Below are positions 1 to 10,899 of a stretch of 64,000 bases of DNA, in pieces. Source of the DNA: Rhynchonema sp. JSB1_4 (taxonomy: Eukaryota; Nematoda; Chromadorea; Monhysterida; Xyalidae); the NCBI GenBank assembly GCA_030248065.1, contig JASAMV010004795.1, forward strand, positions 1 to 64,000, written 5' to 3'. The notes under the pieces are model-generated. The model was not told where the DNA came from, searched no databases, and saw only the letters and a list, made by a program, of their open reading frames with translations. The position numbers and the translations under genes were made by a program. Each line of letters begins with the position of its first letter. Positions within the stretch are counted from its first letter, which is position 1.

Positions 1-300
1 CAGGAACAAACTCATAAATTGGAACAAACTGGAACAAACTGGAACAAACGCGGTCCTTAAGTACTGAAAAGTCCCCCAGTTTGTTCCAGTTTGTTCCTTT
101 TTATCTTCAGTTTGTTCCTGTTTATCTCGAGTTTAATGCAGTTTGTTTCCGTTTATGTCTGTTTGTTGCAGTTTATCCTGTTTGTTTCTATTTGTTCCTG
201 TTTATCTTTTTTAACATCGAATGTGCTTGTTTGTACCTGTTTGTTCCCGTTTGTTCCTGTTTATCTTTTTTATCCATTGTATATGGGTCTAGTGGACTGA
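1..300. repeat. 10-bp tandem repeat, inverted halves
   Basis: Positions 1-50 are copies of GGAACAAACT, and 85-270 carry the complementary unit (AGTTTGTTCC) with substitutions, so the two halves face each other. The same pair recurs at about 2671-2810, on the other side of the larger arrays. The reading frames across it are simply translations of the repeat and are not genes. Confidence 0.85.
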
Positions 301-370
301 ACATCCCAAGTGACACTTGGTACATGTGGTACGAAGTATCCCAGAGATACTGGCGATTTTATTCGAAATG

Positions 371-1706
371 GTCAAAATGTTGGCCGATTCACGCCGATAT
401 TGATGTTTTCGACCACGAGGATGCCGAATTTGAGCTCAGTTAAGTAATCGGGTCGACGGTCACGACGCCATCGGAGTCATCGAGGTCCCGATACTGACGA
501 CTTTGTTCGATATTGTCAAAATGTTGGCCGATTCACGCCGATATTGATGTTTTCGACCACGAGGATGACGAATTTGAACTCAGTTAAGTGATCGGGTCGA
601 CGGTCACGACGCCATCGGGGGTATCGAGGTCCCGATACTGGCGATTTTCTTTGAAATTGTCAAAATGTTGGCCGATTCACGCCGATATTGATGTTTTCGA
701 CCACGAGGATGCCGAATTTGAGCTCAGTTAAGTGATCGGGTCGACGGTCACGACGCCATCGGAGTCATCGAGGTCCCGATACTGGCGATTTTATTCGAAA
801 TTGTCAAAATGTTGGCCGATTCACGCCGATATTGATGTTTTCGACCACGAGGATGACGAATTTGAACTCAGTTAAGTGATCGGGTCGACGGTCACGACGC
901 CATCGGGGGTATCGAGGTCCCGATACTGGCGATTTTCTTTGAAATTGTCAAAATGTTGGCCGATTCACGCCGATATTGATGTTTTCGACCACGAGGATGC
1001 CGAATTTGAGCTCAGTTAAGTGATCGGGTCGACGGTCACGACGCCATCGGAGTCATCGAGGTCCCGATACTGGCGATTTTATTCGAAATTGTCAAAATGT
1101 TGGCCGATTCACGCCGATATTGATGTTTTCGACCACGAGGATGACGAATTTGAACTCAGTTAAGTGATCGGGTCGACGGTCACGACGCCATCGGGGGTAT
1201 CGAGGTCCCGATACTGGCGATTTTCTTTGAAATTGTCAAAATGTTGGCCGATTCACGCCGATATTGATGTTTTCGACCACGAGGATGCCGAATTTGAGCT
1301 CAGTTAAGTGATCGGGTCGACGGTCACGACGCCATCGGAGTCATCGAGGTCCCGATACTGGCGATTTTATTCGAAATTGTCAAAATGTTGGCCGATTCAC
1401 GCCGATATTGATGTTTTCGACCACGAGGATGACGAATTTGAACTCAGTTAAGTGATCGGGTCGACGGTCACGACGCCATCGGGGGTATCGAGGTCCCGAT
1501 ACTGGCGATTTTCTTTGAAATTGTCAAAATGTTGGCCGATTCACGCCGATATTGATGTTTTCGACCACGAGGATGCCGAATTTGAGCTCAGTTAAGTGAT
1601 CGGGTCGACGGTCACGACGCCATCGGAGTCATCGAGGTCCCGATACTGGCGATTTTATTCGAAATTGTCAAAATGTTGGCCGATTCACGCCGATATTGAT
1701 GTTTTC
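371..1706. repeat. 144-bp tandem satellite, ten copies
   Basis: The sequence GTCAAAATGTTGGCCG recurs exactly every 144 bp, at 371, 515, 659, 803, 947, 1091, 1235, 1379, 1523 and 1667. Two variants alternate (TTATTCGAAA versus TTCTTTGAAA before the motif; GATGCCGAAT versus GATGACGAAT after it), so from the third copy on the real repeating unit is a 288-bp dimer. The first two copies are more irregular. The last copy breaks off into the neighbouring array. No frame stays open through the array. Confidence 0.92.
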
Positions 1707-2640
1707 ACCATCTGGAGCAATTCCGCCCCATATTACATTTGTGCTCCCAGATCCCCGCACATAGTTGGGATATTCAGTCGCTCGCACATGTATTGAGGTT
1801 ATCCTGCCACCTGGGGCAATTCCGTCCCATGTTACATTTGTACTCCTAGATCCCCGCACATAGTTGGGATATTCAGTCTCCCGCACATGCATGGAGTTTA
1901 TCCTGCCACCTGGGGCAATTCCGTCCCATATTGCATTTGTACTCCCCGATCCCCGCTCATGGTTGATATATTCAGTCGCTCGCACATGCATGGAGTTTAT
2001 CCTGCCACCTGGGGCAATTGAGTCCCATATTGCATTTGTACTCCCCGATCCCCGCTCATGGTTGGGATATTCAGTCGCTCGCACATGTATAGCGGCCATC
2101 TTGCCACTTTGGGCAATTCCGTCCCATATTACATTGGTACCCCCAGTTCACCACACATAGTTGGGATATTCAGTCTCCCGCACATGCATGGAGGTTATCC
2201 TGCCACCTGGGGCAATTCCGTCCCATATTGCATTTGTACTCCCAGATCCCCGCTTATAGTTGGGATATTCAGTCGCTCGCACATGTATAGAGGTCATCTT
2301 GCCACTTTGGGCAATTCCGTCCCATATTACATTGGTACCCCCAGTTCACCACACATAGTTGGGATATTCAGTCTCCCGCACATGCATGGAGGTTATCCTG
2401 CCACCTGGGGCAATTCCGTCCCATATAGCATTTGTACTCCCAGATCCCCGCTTATTGGTTGGGATATTCAGTCGCTCGCACATGTATAGAGGTCATCTTG
2501 CCACTTTGGGCAATTCCGTCCCATATTACATTGGTACCCCCAGTTCACCACACATGGTTGGGATATTCAGTCGCTCGCACATGTATGGAGGTCACTTCAA
2601 CCTGTGGGCAATTTTGTCCTATATTACGATTATGGTTCCA
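1707..2640. repeat. 99-bp tandem satellite, about nine copies
   Basis: The motif TTGGGATATTCAGTC recurs at 1765, 1864, 1963 (diverged), 2062, 2161, 2260, 2359, 2459 and 2558, a period of 99 bp with one 100-bp step. Because 99 is a multiple of three, the minus strand from 2099 down to 1668 stays open and encodes four tandem copies of a 33-residue unit. Other copies contain a stop, so coding is not convincing. The array abuts the 144-bp array and is flanked on its far side by 10-bp repeats at about 2671-2810. Confidence 0.88.
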
Positions 2641-2810
2641 CCTGACCAGTGCATTTCGGATAAAAAGGATAAACAGGAACAAACTGGAACAAACTGGAAC
2701 AAACGGGAACAAACGCATTCTGTTGTTCCAGTTTGTTTCCGTTTGTTCCAGTTTGTTCCTTTTTGTATTTTTCGCTTGTTCCAGTTTGTTCCAGTTTGTT
2801 CCTGTTTAAC

Positions 2811-3589
2811 TTTTTTTATTTTTCCTGTGTCGGTTACATTGACATTTAAGGATGTTGTTTCGCTGTAATTCAAAATCTTAATTTCGACCAGCATAAAACA
2901 TCTTTATTTACCGTCCAGAACCACCTTTTACGCTGGTCAAGGTCATAAATTTGCATAAAACTCGAAATATAGGCTCAGTTAAAAAAATCACCAAACCCAG
3001 ACTACTGCATCACCAGCGCACCAAGCAAAACTGGTGAGAGGCGGTTGTAAAAGCAGCCTCGAAACATCAGTCAGTTGAGTGGAAACACTATTTATAAATG
3101 TCAGGCGCATCGGAGCTAGCATGGTAATGCTACATAATGGTTCATTCCCTATGGTACGCGTTTTGAAAATTTAAATCGTGCGCTATTTCAACAATATTCG
3201 ACCGAATCAGCTCAAACTTGCACACAATGCATATACCGTGGCCCAAAATGGCCACATAAAATTTCATCCAGCTGCGTGCCCGCAAGATTGCGGGCAAGAT
3301 ACAATTGTCATTTTTAAAAAAACGTTCTTCTCTTTTTTTTCTGCTAAATTTCTGGCCAGGGCCCAGACGTTCCAGGTTCCACGACGCACAAGTATTGTTA
3401 ATATCGCATACGGGGTTTTCGTAAACGAGAAACACGAAGGTGCTATCGCCGACTTCGTAACTACATGTCTGAGACCGGTCTCAGACCATGACCATGACTT
3501 TTTGTATGTAAAGAGTGCTTCCCGATGTAAGATTTAGGCGAAAAGTTGGGTTACCAGCATTGTTAAAGGTGTTTATGGGGTTTTCGTAC
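2811..3589. other. No gene recognised
   Basis: Unique-looking sequence between the satellite block and the CCGGGAAA-type repeat. Short open frames on both strands (3142-3537) overlap each other and show no recognisable domain or splice structure. Confidence 0.5.
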
Positions 3590-3935
3590 TGAGGCTCGCG
3601 CGGGAAATTTTTTTTGAAGGACAGGAAAAGCTGGGGAAATTTCCTGTTTTCCGCAAGGGTCCGGGAATTCTTGCGGGAAACGAAAGTTTGGAATTTTGAA
3701 GGACCGGAAATGTCCCGGTAAATGGTTTTCAGAATTTTGAAGGACGGGAAATTGCGGGTAAAGGCCTATTTCCCGCGCGAAATGCGGGAAAACGGGAAAT
3801 TTCCCGCGGGAAATGGTGATATTTCCCGCAGATTTCCGGCGCGAAATAGTAATTTCCCTTAAATTTCCCACTGAAAATAGAAATTTACCGTAAATTTCCC
3901 GCGGAAAACACATATTGCCCGTAAATTTCCCGCCC
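3590..3935. repeat. GGGAAATTTCCC-rich dispersed element
   Basis: Dense, imperfect palindromes of the type AAATTTCCCGCGGGAAAT. The left part (3592-3690) occurs again, diverged and inverted, at about 20041-20130, including the GCGCGAGCC edge and the A/T run next to it. This marks a dispersed element rather than a purely local repeat. The frame on the minus strand is repeat-derived. Confidence 0.7.
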
Positions 3936-4336
3936 CAGTTTTTGATTTGAGAAGTGACTCACGCAATAGCTGTCGGCTATAAGCGTTCATTTTATGTTTT
4001 TAAAAGCGGACGACAATTACTGGCGTCTGTTGATGTAAACTGGCAATGTAAAAGAAGGACACTTAAAGGTGAAGATGCTTTTTGGAGGATGAACAACAAT
4101 TGTATAACCGTATACTAATCACTCAGGCCTGTTCATGCTAAGACACGTTCAAGCGAGTGCCTTATTTACATGCACGTGCCATTAAATTTGTGAATTTCTC
4201 GATTGGTCAGTTTTCGGTGCGTGAGCCGCTAGTTGTTAGTTGAAAACTGCAGTCTAAGTCAATTGCTCCGTGCCGTGCATTCTTTCTTGTATGCAGAATC
4301 GCCTGGCGGGGACTCGAATAAGCTAGAACTCAGCTT

Positions 4337-6303
4337 ATGTCCATAGCATCTGTTCATATTATTTCTCCCAAAGAGCCCAAGAGTGACCAAATTGAGGGTA
4401 CTTTTGAGACACGCTGTACATGCACAGGTGCGTACCTAATGATCGCCAACAGTCTGATTGTGCTCGCTATCGTCTGCTACAAACAACTGCGCCGACGCAA
4501 GGAGTACGCCAGCGTGTGCTCATTGGCTGTGGCGGATGCCGTACTTGGTCAGTTGAGATTGTTGCCATCTTGAGTTCCTATTCTTACCCAGGGTTGGGCA
4601 AAAAAAACGACGGCGTTTTTTCTTAAAAAAACGACGTTTTTTTTTAAAAAAAACGCCTGGGTCGTTTTTCGTTTTTTTTTAAATCCTGAATTTCCCTGAT
4701 TTTTCAGGGAAAGTACCCTGATTATCAAGGAAAATCAATTTTTTGTCCCATTTTTTTCAAAAAATTTTCGACCAATTTTTACTTTGTCGAGAAACGGTAA
4801 GAATCTTACCGGGTCGTTTGGCATAAAACAAATCTGGCGTGAAATGCACTTTGCTGGCGCATCAGGACCGGCGTTGTGGTTTGATGTCCTGCAGCAGTTA
4901 AGCTTTTTTTTACAAAACAACACGCTAGAAACCTCAGCCAGGTAACCCAGTATTGCTCGTACACACTATTCATTGGTTGTTGGTGGTTCACAGCAGCGTG
5001 TGATGCGCAACATTAATTTCAAAACAGAGCACAACCAAAGTCGTTTTCTACCAATTACGAGGATGCCGAGCCCTGATGTCAGCCATGATGATTCCTGTTG
5101 GTCACGCTAGTGGATCCAGGGGTACAGGGGCCTAGGCCCTCCTTCGGTCAAGTGACAGCTGAAGGGGGCACATTACGGAGAAAGGAAGGAAAAAACCCCA
5201 AGTCGCAGTATTTTCACTCTAATACACTTCAAGCGTCGAAACAACCGTTTCCATTAAATTCGGCTGTCGCGTTTTGCAAGAAGTGCAAAATTTTCGCGCG
5301 CCTGTGCGCGTATGTTCATTGTGTGGTATAATTGGCTTAACATCGCCCAACTATAAACAAGCACTGGATATAGAAACGTTGTTTTGCAAAACCAAACATG
5401 CACGAAGATAAAAATCACTATTGGGATTTGCCCCACCCCTTGGCCGAAAACTGGATCCGCCACTGGTTGGTCAGCCAGCACACAGCTATAGATATAGACC
5501 AATCAAGCTCTGTTGTTGCAGGCATCGCCCTGTTCGCCTCAGCAATCGACCGAACACGCACAGTGTTGTCAGGCAATGCCGCCACCGAAGTCACCGCTTT
5601 GCATTGTATGGTCTCGTCGCCGGCCCTGTTGTGGACCATGGCCTATCCCCTCACGGGCAACATGTTGCTGTTGATCAGTCTTGAACGCTTCGTTGCTGTT
5701 GCGTGGCCTGTGCGATATTTGCGATTGAGTCTGAAAGCAGTCTGGCGTGTGTGTGCGTTGTTCTTTTTGGCGAGTGCTTTGTCTTTTGCTGGTTACTTGT
5801 ATGTCGGCTTGAACCGCCCGCTGGCCAGCACGTCAGCACTGTGTCAAACGGGCTCGACCATTGGCAATCGGCTGGTCACTCTGTTCCTAATGGCATCACG
5901 CATGTTAAGTGGCGTGGCAAGTGTGCTGCTCTACACGGCCATTCCGCTGTTGTACAAACGCTATGTGCACAAGATGAACACCGAGACGAAGCAGCACGCC
6001 ACCGTACTCGCATCACAGATAGCCACACAACGCCGCATTACCGTAACCCTGGGACTGTCGGCCACCTGCACACTTCTGTTTCAAATAGTGCCGACCGTGC
6101 TGCAGATCCTCACATCGATTTTCTTGAAGACAGAATTTGGCAACTATATGATGTCAGCCTGGTCCATATTGTCGTTTGTCAACCCTATGTGTAACATTCT
6201 GCTCTATGTGACACGTCACAGGGACATGCGACGTGCTATGTTTGCCATGCTCACGGGCAAGCGGCAACTGCCACTTGGGGGCAGTGTTAATCCAAACACG
6301 TAG
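4337..6303 (+). CDS. Rhodopsin-type 7TM receptor (SRSX-like)
   Basis: Two-exon model 4337-4547 and 5522-6303, joined in phase 1, 330 aa. TM1 lies near residues 30-52. TM2 carries LAVAD and spans the splice junction. Cys99 at the top of TM3 can pair with Cys178 in the second extracellular loop. LERF at the end of TM3 (Arg126) stands for the DRY motif, followed by AVAWPVRY. TM7 contains NPMCNILLY in place of NPxxY, followed by a short basic tail. This pattern fits the nematode-type SRSX/peptide-like receptor group, a plasma-membrane G-protein-coupled receptor. The ligand cannot be read from the sequence. The intron (4548-5521) ends in TTGTTGTTGCAG and holds two dispersed repeats. The first ATG of the exon was taken as start; an upstream exon is possible. 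The 3' end of the coding region is tandemly duplicated just downstream. Confidence 0.8.
4589..4793 (+). repeat. T-rich element, partial copy of the one at 63.5 kb
   Basis: Starts CAGG GTTGGGCAAAA and continues through runs of AAAACG/CGTTTT and a TTTCAGGGAAAG segment. It matches 63460-63671 almost base for base and then ends, without the right inverted repeat seen in the other copy. It lies inside the receptor intron. Confidence 0.8.
5098..5480. repeat. Dispersed element shared with 46.86-47.23 kb
   Basis: This stretch and 46860-47230 share a diverged but collinear order: GGGGCCTAGG..CCCTCC, AGGGCACATT..CGGAGA, GCGCGC-rich segment, AACTATAAACAA[G/A]CACTGGATA and a final GGCC-rich edge. Both lie in introns (receptor intron 1 and poly(A) polymerase intron 12). 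The ends show short inverted similarity (AGTGGATCCAG / CTGGATCCGCCACT). Confidence 0.65.
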
Positions 6304-6595
6304 GTCTCTGTACTTTCCGACCAACTTTGGGAAACTATATTTTATGTAAGCTTGATCCATATTGCCGTTTGTTAACCCCATGTAGCATTCTGCTCTATGT
6401 GACACGTCACACGGACATGCGACGTGCTATATTTGCCATACTCATTGGCAAGCGGCAATGCCACTTGGGGGCAGTGTTAATCCAAACACATAATTGTAGG
6501 TCTCTGCGCTTTCCGACCAACATTGGGGAAACTATATTTTATGTAAGCTTGATCCATATTGTCGTTTGTTAACCCCATGTAGATTCTAGCATTCT
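6165..6595 (+). repeat. Tandem duplication of the receptor's 3' end
   Basis: The segment covering TM7 to the stop and the start of the 3' UTR is repeated: 6165-6350 is followed by 6351-6550 (same CTCTATGTGACACGTCAC, GCAAGCGGCAA, GGGGGCAGTGTTAATCC order), and a third copy begins at about 6550. The second copy has lost bases and would not extend the frame. It reads as a decaying tail duplicate. Confidence 0.85.
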
Positions 6596-6912
6596 GCTAA
6601 AATTGATTTGATTGGCGTTTCTTAACCCCTTGAAAGAACCAAATAGATTTGCTTACGTTTATCAAGTGTTTTGCGTCTTTGTATATTTCTATCCATGTTC
6701 TCTTCATGCCTACCGAGTCAATTAGTTTACTTGGTCACAAATTATTTAGGTTACGAGTTCGTCATATGCGTCTATCCTTGATTTTTTTTACCATGTGTAT
6801 GGCGGCGCCATTTGCTTTGCATATTGTCGCTCGTGTCATTGTTCCAAATCGTGCTGTTGTGTTCTCGTCCAAACAAATAAACGATGTCCGCCTGATATGA
6901 ATGCACGTGTTA

Positions 6913-7053
6913 AGGCCTAACTATACTTCGTTCTCTCAGAGAACAAAGAACAAATTCTCGCGCGCCGATTGGCTGTTGAACATACGTACGTGGACCAATC
7001 ATGCGGGAGAATTTGTTCCATGTTCTCTGAGAGAACGAAGAATAGTTAGGCCT
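6913..7053. mobile_element. MITE with TTA target duplication (PIF/Harbinger-like)
   Basis: A 141-bp element with inverted ends AGGCCTAACTAT / ATAGTTAGGCCT extending about 47 bp with few mismatches. It is flanked by TTA at 6910-6912 and 7054-7056. A 3-bp TTA (TWA) duplication is the signature of PIF/Harbinger transposition. No coding capacity. Confidence 0.8.
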
Positions 7054-7056
7054 TTA

Positions 7057-9067
7057 CATTATGCTTTGTGGTAGTATGTCTCGTTGCGGCTTGCAAAAAA
7101 ACTAACCAATGGAGGTCATGGAGTCGGCAGACCACGTCAGACATAACGTAGCAAAACTGAAACACGAATATCATGGTTTGTGGTTCAGGGTTCGGGTTTT
7201 TTTTAAAAACCCGGAACACGCTCGTAGAAAAAATTGTGTTTGGGTTCCGTGTTTCGGATCTATCTGGTCGTGCCCTAGCTGGGGCGATCAACTTTTTTAT
7301 GGCAAACTTGATGACTTTAAAACATTTTTGCTTTCTGAGAAAACGTTCAGTCTGATGCTGATCAACCAATCCGTTGCATACGTTTAATTTCATCATTATG
7401 TTTGTTCCTTTTTCTATATTATATTATCATCTTTGGTCTCCTGCTCGTTTCAAGTTCCTTGTTTGTTTCAAATATCGCAGGTTTTCACGTCTATTCGCGT
7501 TTGTATATATGTTCCTATAGAGTGCGAAATGAAACTGAACTGAACTGGTGTTGAACCGTAGTGCGTGTTTTTGCGCGCCACAAGTTGGCTTGGATTCTGC
7601 CGCATCTATCTCATGGTTGGGTACCAAATACTGAGGAACACATAGTCTGGCCAACCACCGAGGTTGATGAACAGTCATGTTTTTGGGCTTGTGTGATTGA
7701 TTTCACGGTATCTAGTTGTTTTGTTCGTTTTGGGTGATTTTGTCATGTTTCGTCATAAAATGTGCGATCTATTGAAGAACGATTCTGTCTGCGTGGAGCT
7801 ATGAGATGCCGCCAAAGTTACGTGTTCGACTATTTCTTTATCGTGTCCATTGCTGACATCCGTTCATATGCGCTCTATCGGTATATTTCGGTCAAATTTC
7901 ATTATTGTTTAGTCGTGATTGTTGTGTATATATTTCAGGATTGTGCATTCGAATGAAATAACAACTCCAACGGTGGTAATCATCACCAACTGCCATATGC
8001 GCAGTAGTGCACAAACCACGAAAACGAGCTGGGTCCTTTTGTGGTCGACGGGCACACGGCAAATCAACGGCATCTCATCTCCCCCCATACCGACATTTCA
8101 GGATGTCGATCAGAAAGGAAGGGGCACGCCCGGTCACCATTTGTTGTGCGTATTGGAAGAAAGCGATACAAGCAGGTGATACAAGACAATTTGTCAGACC
8201 AGGTGGTAAATGCTTGTTTGTTTGTTGATCCTGAAACCGGAAGCTCACCAATTCTTGTTCCGAACACCCAACTCTCTCGCAAATGGAATGTTGCATACTA
8301 ACAATCGGCTATTGTAGTTTTCAAAATAACAGCAAAGTGTTATAAAGCTACGATGGAAACTACAAATGCAAAGTGTTACATGAATTGGAAATAACACTCG
8401 AAGTGTTATTTTGAGCAGAAGAGAAAAACAAAAAGGCAGAAGTGCGTTGGGAGAGAGTAGGATACGTGTCCCTGGCCAGATTTTGCCCAGCGCCTGCAAG
8501 CTACATAGATCAGACTTGAGTGTGCGAATTCGCTCAAAAACCCTGTATCACGTGACCATAGACTTTTGATATTGGTGCACAGACTATGATGTTTCAAAGT
8601 ATGAGGTACGGCCAGGAAGTGCTCCCAAGCATGCACGCTGACGTATGCTGTGTTATTCTTTTTACCAGGGCACTTTACGATCAGATCGTGAAATCTAAAA
8701 AAGCACGATTATATACAATATCGAAAAGTATGCATTTGCAGCCCGCAATATACCGATTGTCATTCGCCACCAGTCAAATAAAACTAAAACGACACAAACA
8801 ACATTATTTTCCCAAAAACTCACATTGTTTGTTTGCAAGCTTAATGATCAGCTTCACCAGTAATCACCGAGTTCGGTAACAACCCTTAATAGTAGAGATT
8901 AACCACCCAGGATGATCAAAGCTCATATCCGGTTTTTTTTCGCCAACCATAGCACCCATATTTGAAATCCAACGTCCTCTTCCCACATTCATTTCTGAAT
9001 TGACTTTTTTAAGTCTGGTTTATATTTTTTGGTTTTGCAAAAAAACTTGCACTAAGATCGAAGCAAA
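7057..9067. other. No confident gene
   Basis: Short overlapping frames on both strands without domains. One segment (8103-8176) is bounded by a TTTCAG acceptor and a GTGATA donor and could be an exon, but no neighbouring exons fit it. Confidence 0.4.
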
Positions 9068-9891
9068 ATGTTCAAGCTTTGTGTCCTGCTGTGCTTTATA
9101 ACAATGGCCGTCGCTCTGGTAAGCTATTTACCTAAGTAGCATTTGGGTTAATTCACGCACTTTTCGCAGTTTACTGTTTGTTCAGTAGCACGTATAATAA
9201 TATGGTTCGCGTTCGCCCATATTCTAGGACTGTGATCTTGTGATGGCTGAACAGCACGATTGTATTATGAATTGCACTGCCAGGTGTGTGCGTTGATGTT
9301 TTCTTTTTATGATTATTTTTTAAGATTCTTTTTACTTCAAGCTCCGGGTGTGGTTCATACAATCCTCCGTTGACCAATCCGGGGTATCAAGATTGCTGCG
9401 ACCAATGCGGTGTGATCTACAATCCGCGTCCCGACCCCAGGTTGACTTATTCTAACAAAAAAGGTCCAAAAAGGCTTCACAAAAAAGTTTTTCATTGTGC
9501 CAAGATTTCAGCTGTGGCTCCAACGCTGCCTATCAGAAGTGCATCGATACCAATTGCGTGTACGAGAACATGGTTCATGTACCAATAAGAATAGCACACC
9601 CACCGACTGCAAACACCCGGGTGTTTAAATTTTGACCACTTCTCCATGCAAATTAAATTTTTCAGCCTCAGCTACACAACCTTCCACACATGTGCGAACC
9701 AAAAATGCAGTTGTGTGGGAAACTGCTTACCGACCGGTATGAGCAGGCGCAAAGTCTGAATATGGTTCGTGAAAAAATTGATGACCGTGTTTTCAGTACC
9801 GTGGTGGTGGTGGGTGCCGTCGTGCACACAATTCGTGGCAGATATCGGCCAGTGCACTTGCAACTGCGGCGGTGACTGTTGCGCGTGTTAA
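9068..9891 (+). CDS. Secreted cysteine-rich protein, unknown family
   Basis: Six exons, 9068-9118, 9228-9283, 9342-9440, 9512-9559, 9666-9736 and 9797-9891, all joining in phase to 139 aa. Exon 1 encodes only a signal peptide (MFKLC followed by a hydrophobic core ending near Ala16). The rest contains about 21 cysteines in short spacings, for example DCCDQC, QKC-x4-C, NQKCSC, and a terminal run CTCNCGGDCCAC. One segment has four consecutive Trp residues. Introns are 60-110 nt. A likely poly(A) signal AATAAA lies at about 10072. I do not recognise the family. The architecture (signal peptide, dense disulfides) indicates an extracellular, disulfide-stabilised protein. No receptor, enzyme or matrix role can be assigned. 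Confidence 0.7.
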
Positions 9892-10077
9892 ATGGTGTGA
9901 TACAAGAAAATGATACAAGATATATTTTGTGCCTTTGCGACCATTCATATCCCATTCCTGGTCGCGGCCTTGTTCGAAAAGCTGCAAACTTTTGCATGCA
10001 AATTGTTGACATGGGCCCATGTCACTTTACTAATTTGATTGCCATAATTTCAATCGCAGTTGAGATACTTCAATAAA

Positions 10078-10899
10078 ACGGCACAGTTAACGCGCGCAAT
10101 ACTAAACATCAGCTTGTATACACGAGAACGGAACAACCGGAGAATTACATGTAAGTCCCCCACCCGAATGAGTCCCCAGTGGCGGCTAATTCGCAAGATT
10201 TTCCAAATAAGCGATATATCTATGGTTATTTTCAGCGATGTTTCAATATGCTTAAACATACATAGTGGGGCTTTTTTCAGGAAATCGTATTTTCTGTTGT
10301 CTCAAATCCGAAATGTGTCCGAAATAAGCCCCGGAGGACATCTTTGGCATTTTCCGGCACATAGTAGCGGTCTGATCAGGCTGCTGTTTTGCTCAAGCTG
10401 CTTTGTAACAACAGGAAGAACCACTGCGAGCTTTGGCTGTTTGTTTATCAGAATTGTCGTCTCCGGGCTAATGGCTAAAAACAGCAATAAAATTTAGTGT
10501 CTCGGCACAAGATACACACGTAGCCCATAAATGGCGCGGCATAACCATTTTTTGAAGCCATTTTGCATCGGAAACTGCAGCTTGCAGTTCTCAGCTGCTG
10601 GCACTTTTATTTCTGAGTCTTGTGAATAAGTTAAAAACGTGCTCATCAAATCCGTGCATTAAATCCCATTATGCACGTCTTGTCAACATATAACAGAACC
10701 ACCTGACAAAACAGCATTCGTTTTTGTGAGCGTTCAAGAAACGATCATTTCAGTGACCAGATGGGACTCATGCCTACGGCCCGGCTACAGCGCCACGCCC
10801 GTGCCGTGCCACAACCCCCCCCCCCCCCGACCCGTCCGCACCTCCGAGGGAGGGGGCCACAGACAGACAGACATACGTCTTCCTGTTTTAGTAATATAG
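10078..10899. other. Intergenic, no gene seen
   Basis: Between the poly(A) signal of the cysteine-rich gene and the second receptor. It contains a run of 13-14 C at about 10810. The nearest upstream AG (ATATAG) abuts the first ATG of the receptor model, so an unseen 5' exon is possible. Confidence 0.5.

Noticed and set aside
371..2640. CRISPR-like regular spacing
   Set aside because: The whole 144-bp and 99-bp units are repeated without unique spacers; these are satellites in a eukaryotic genome.
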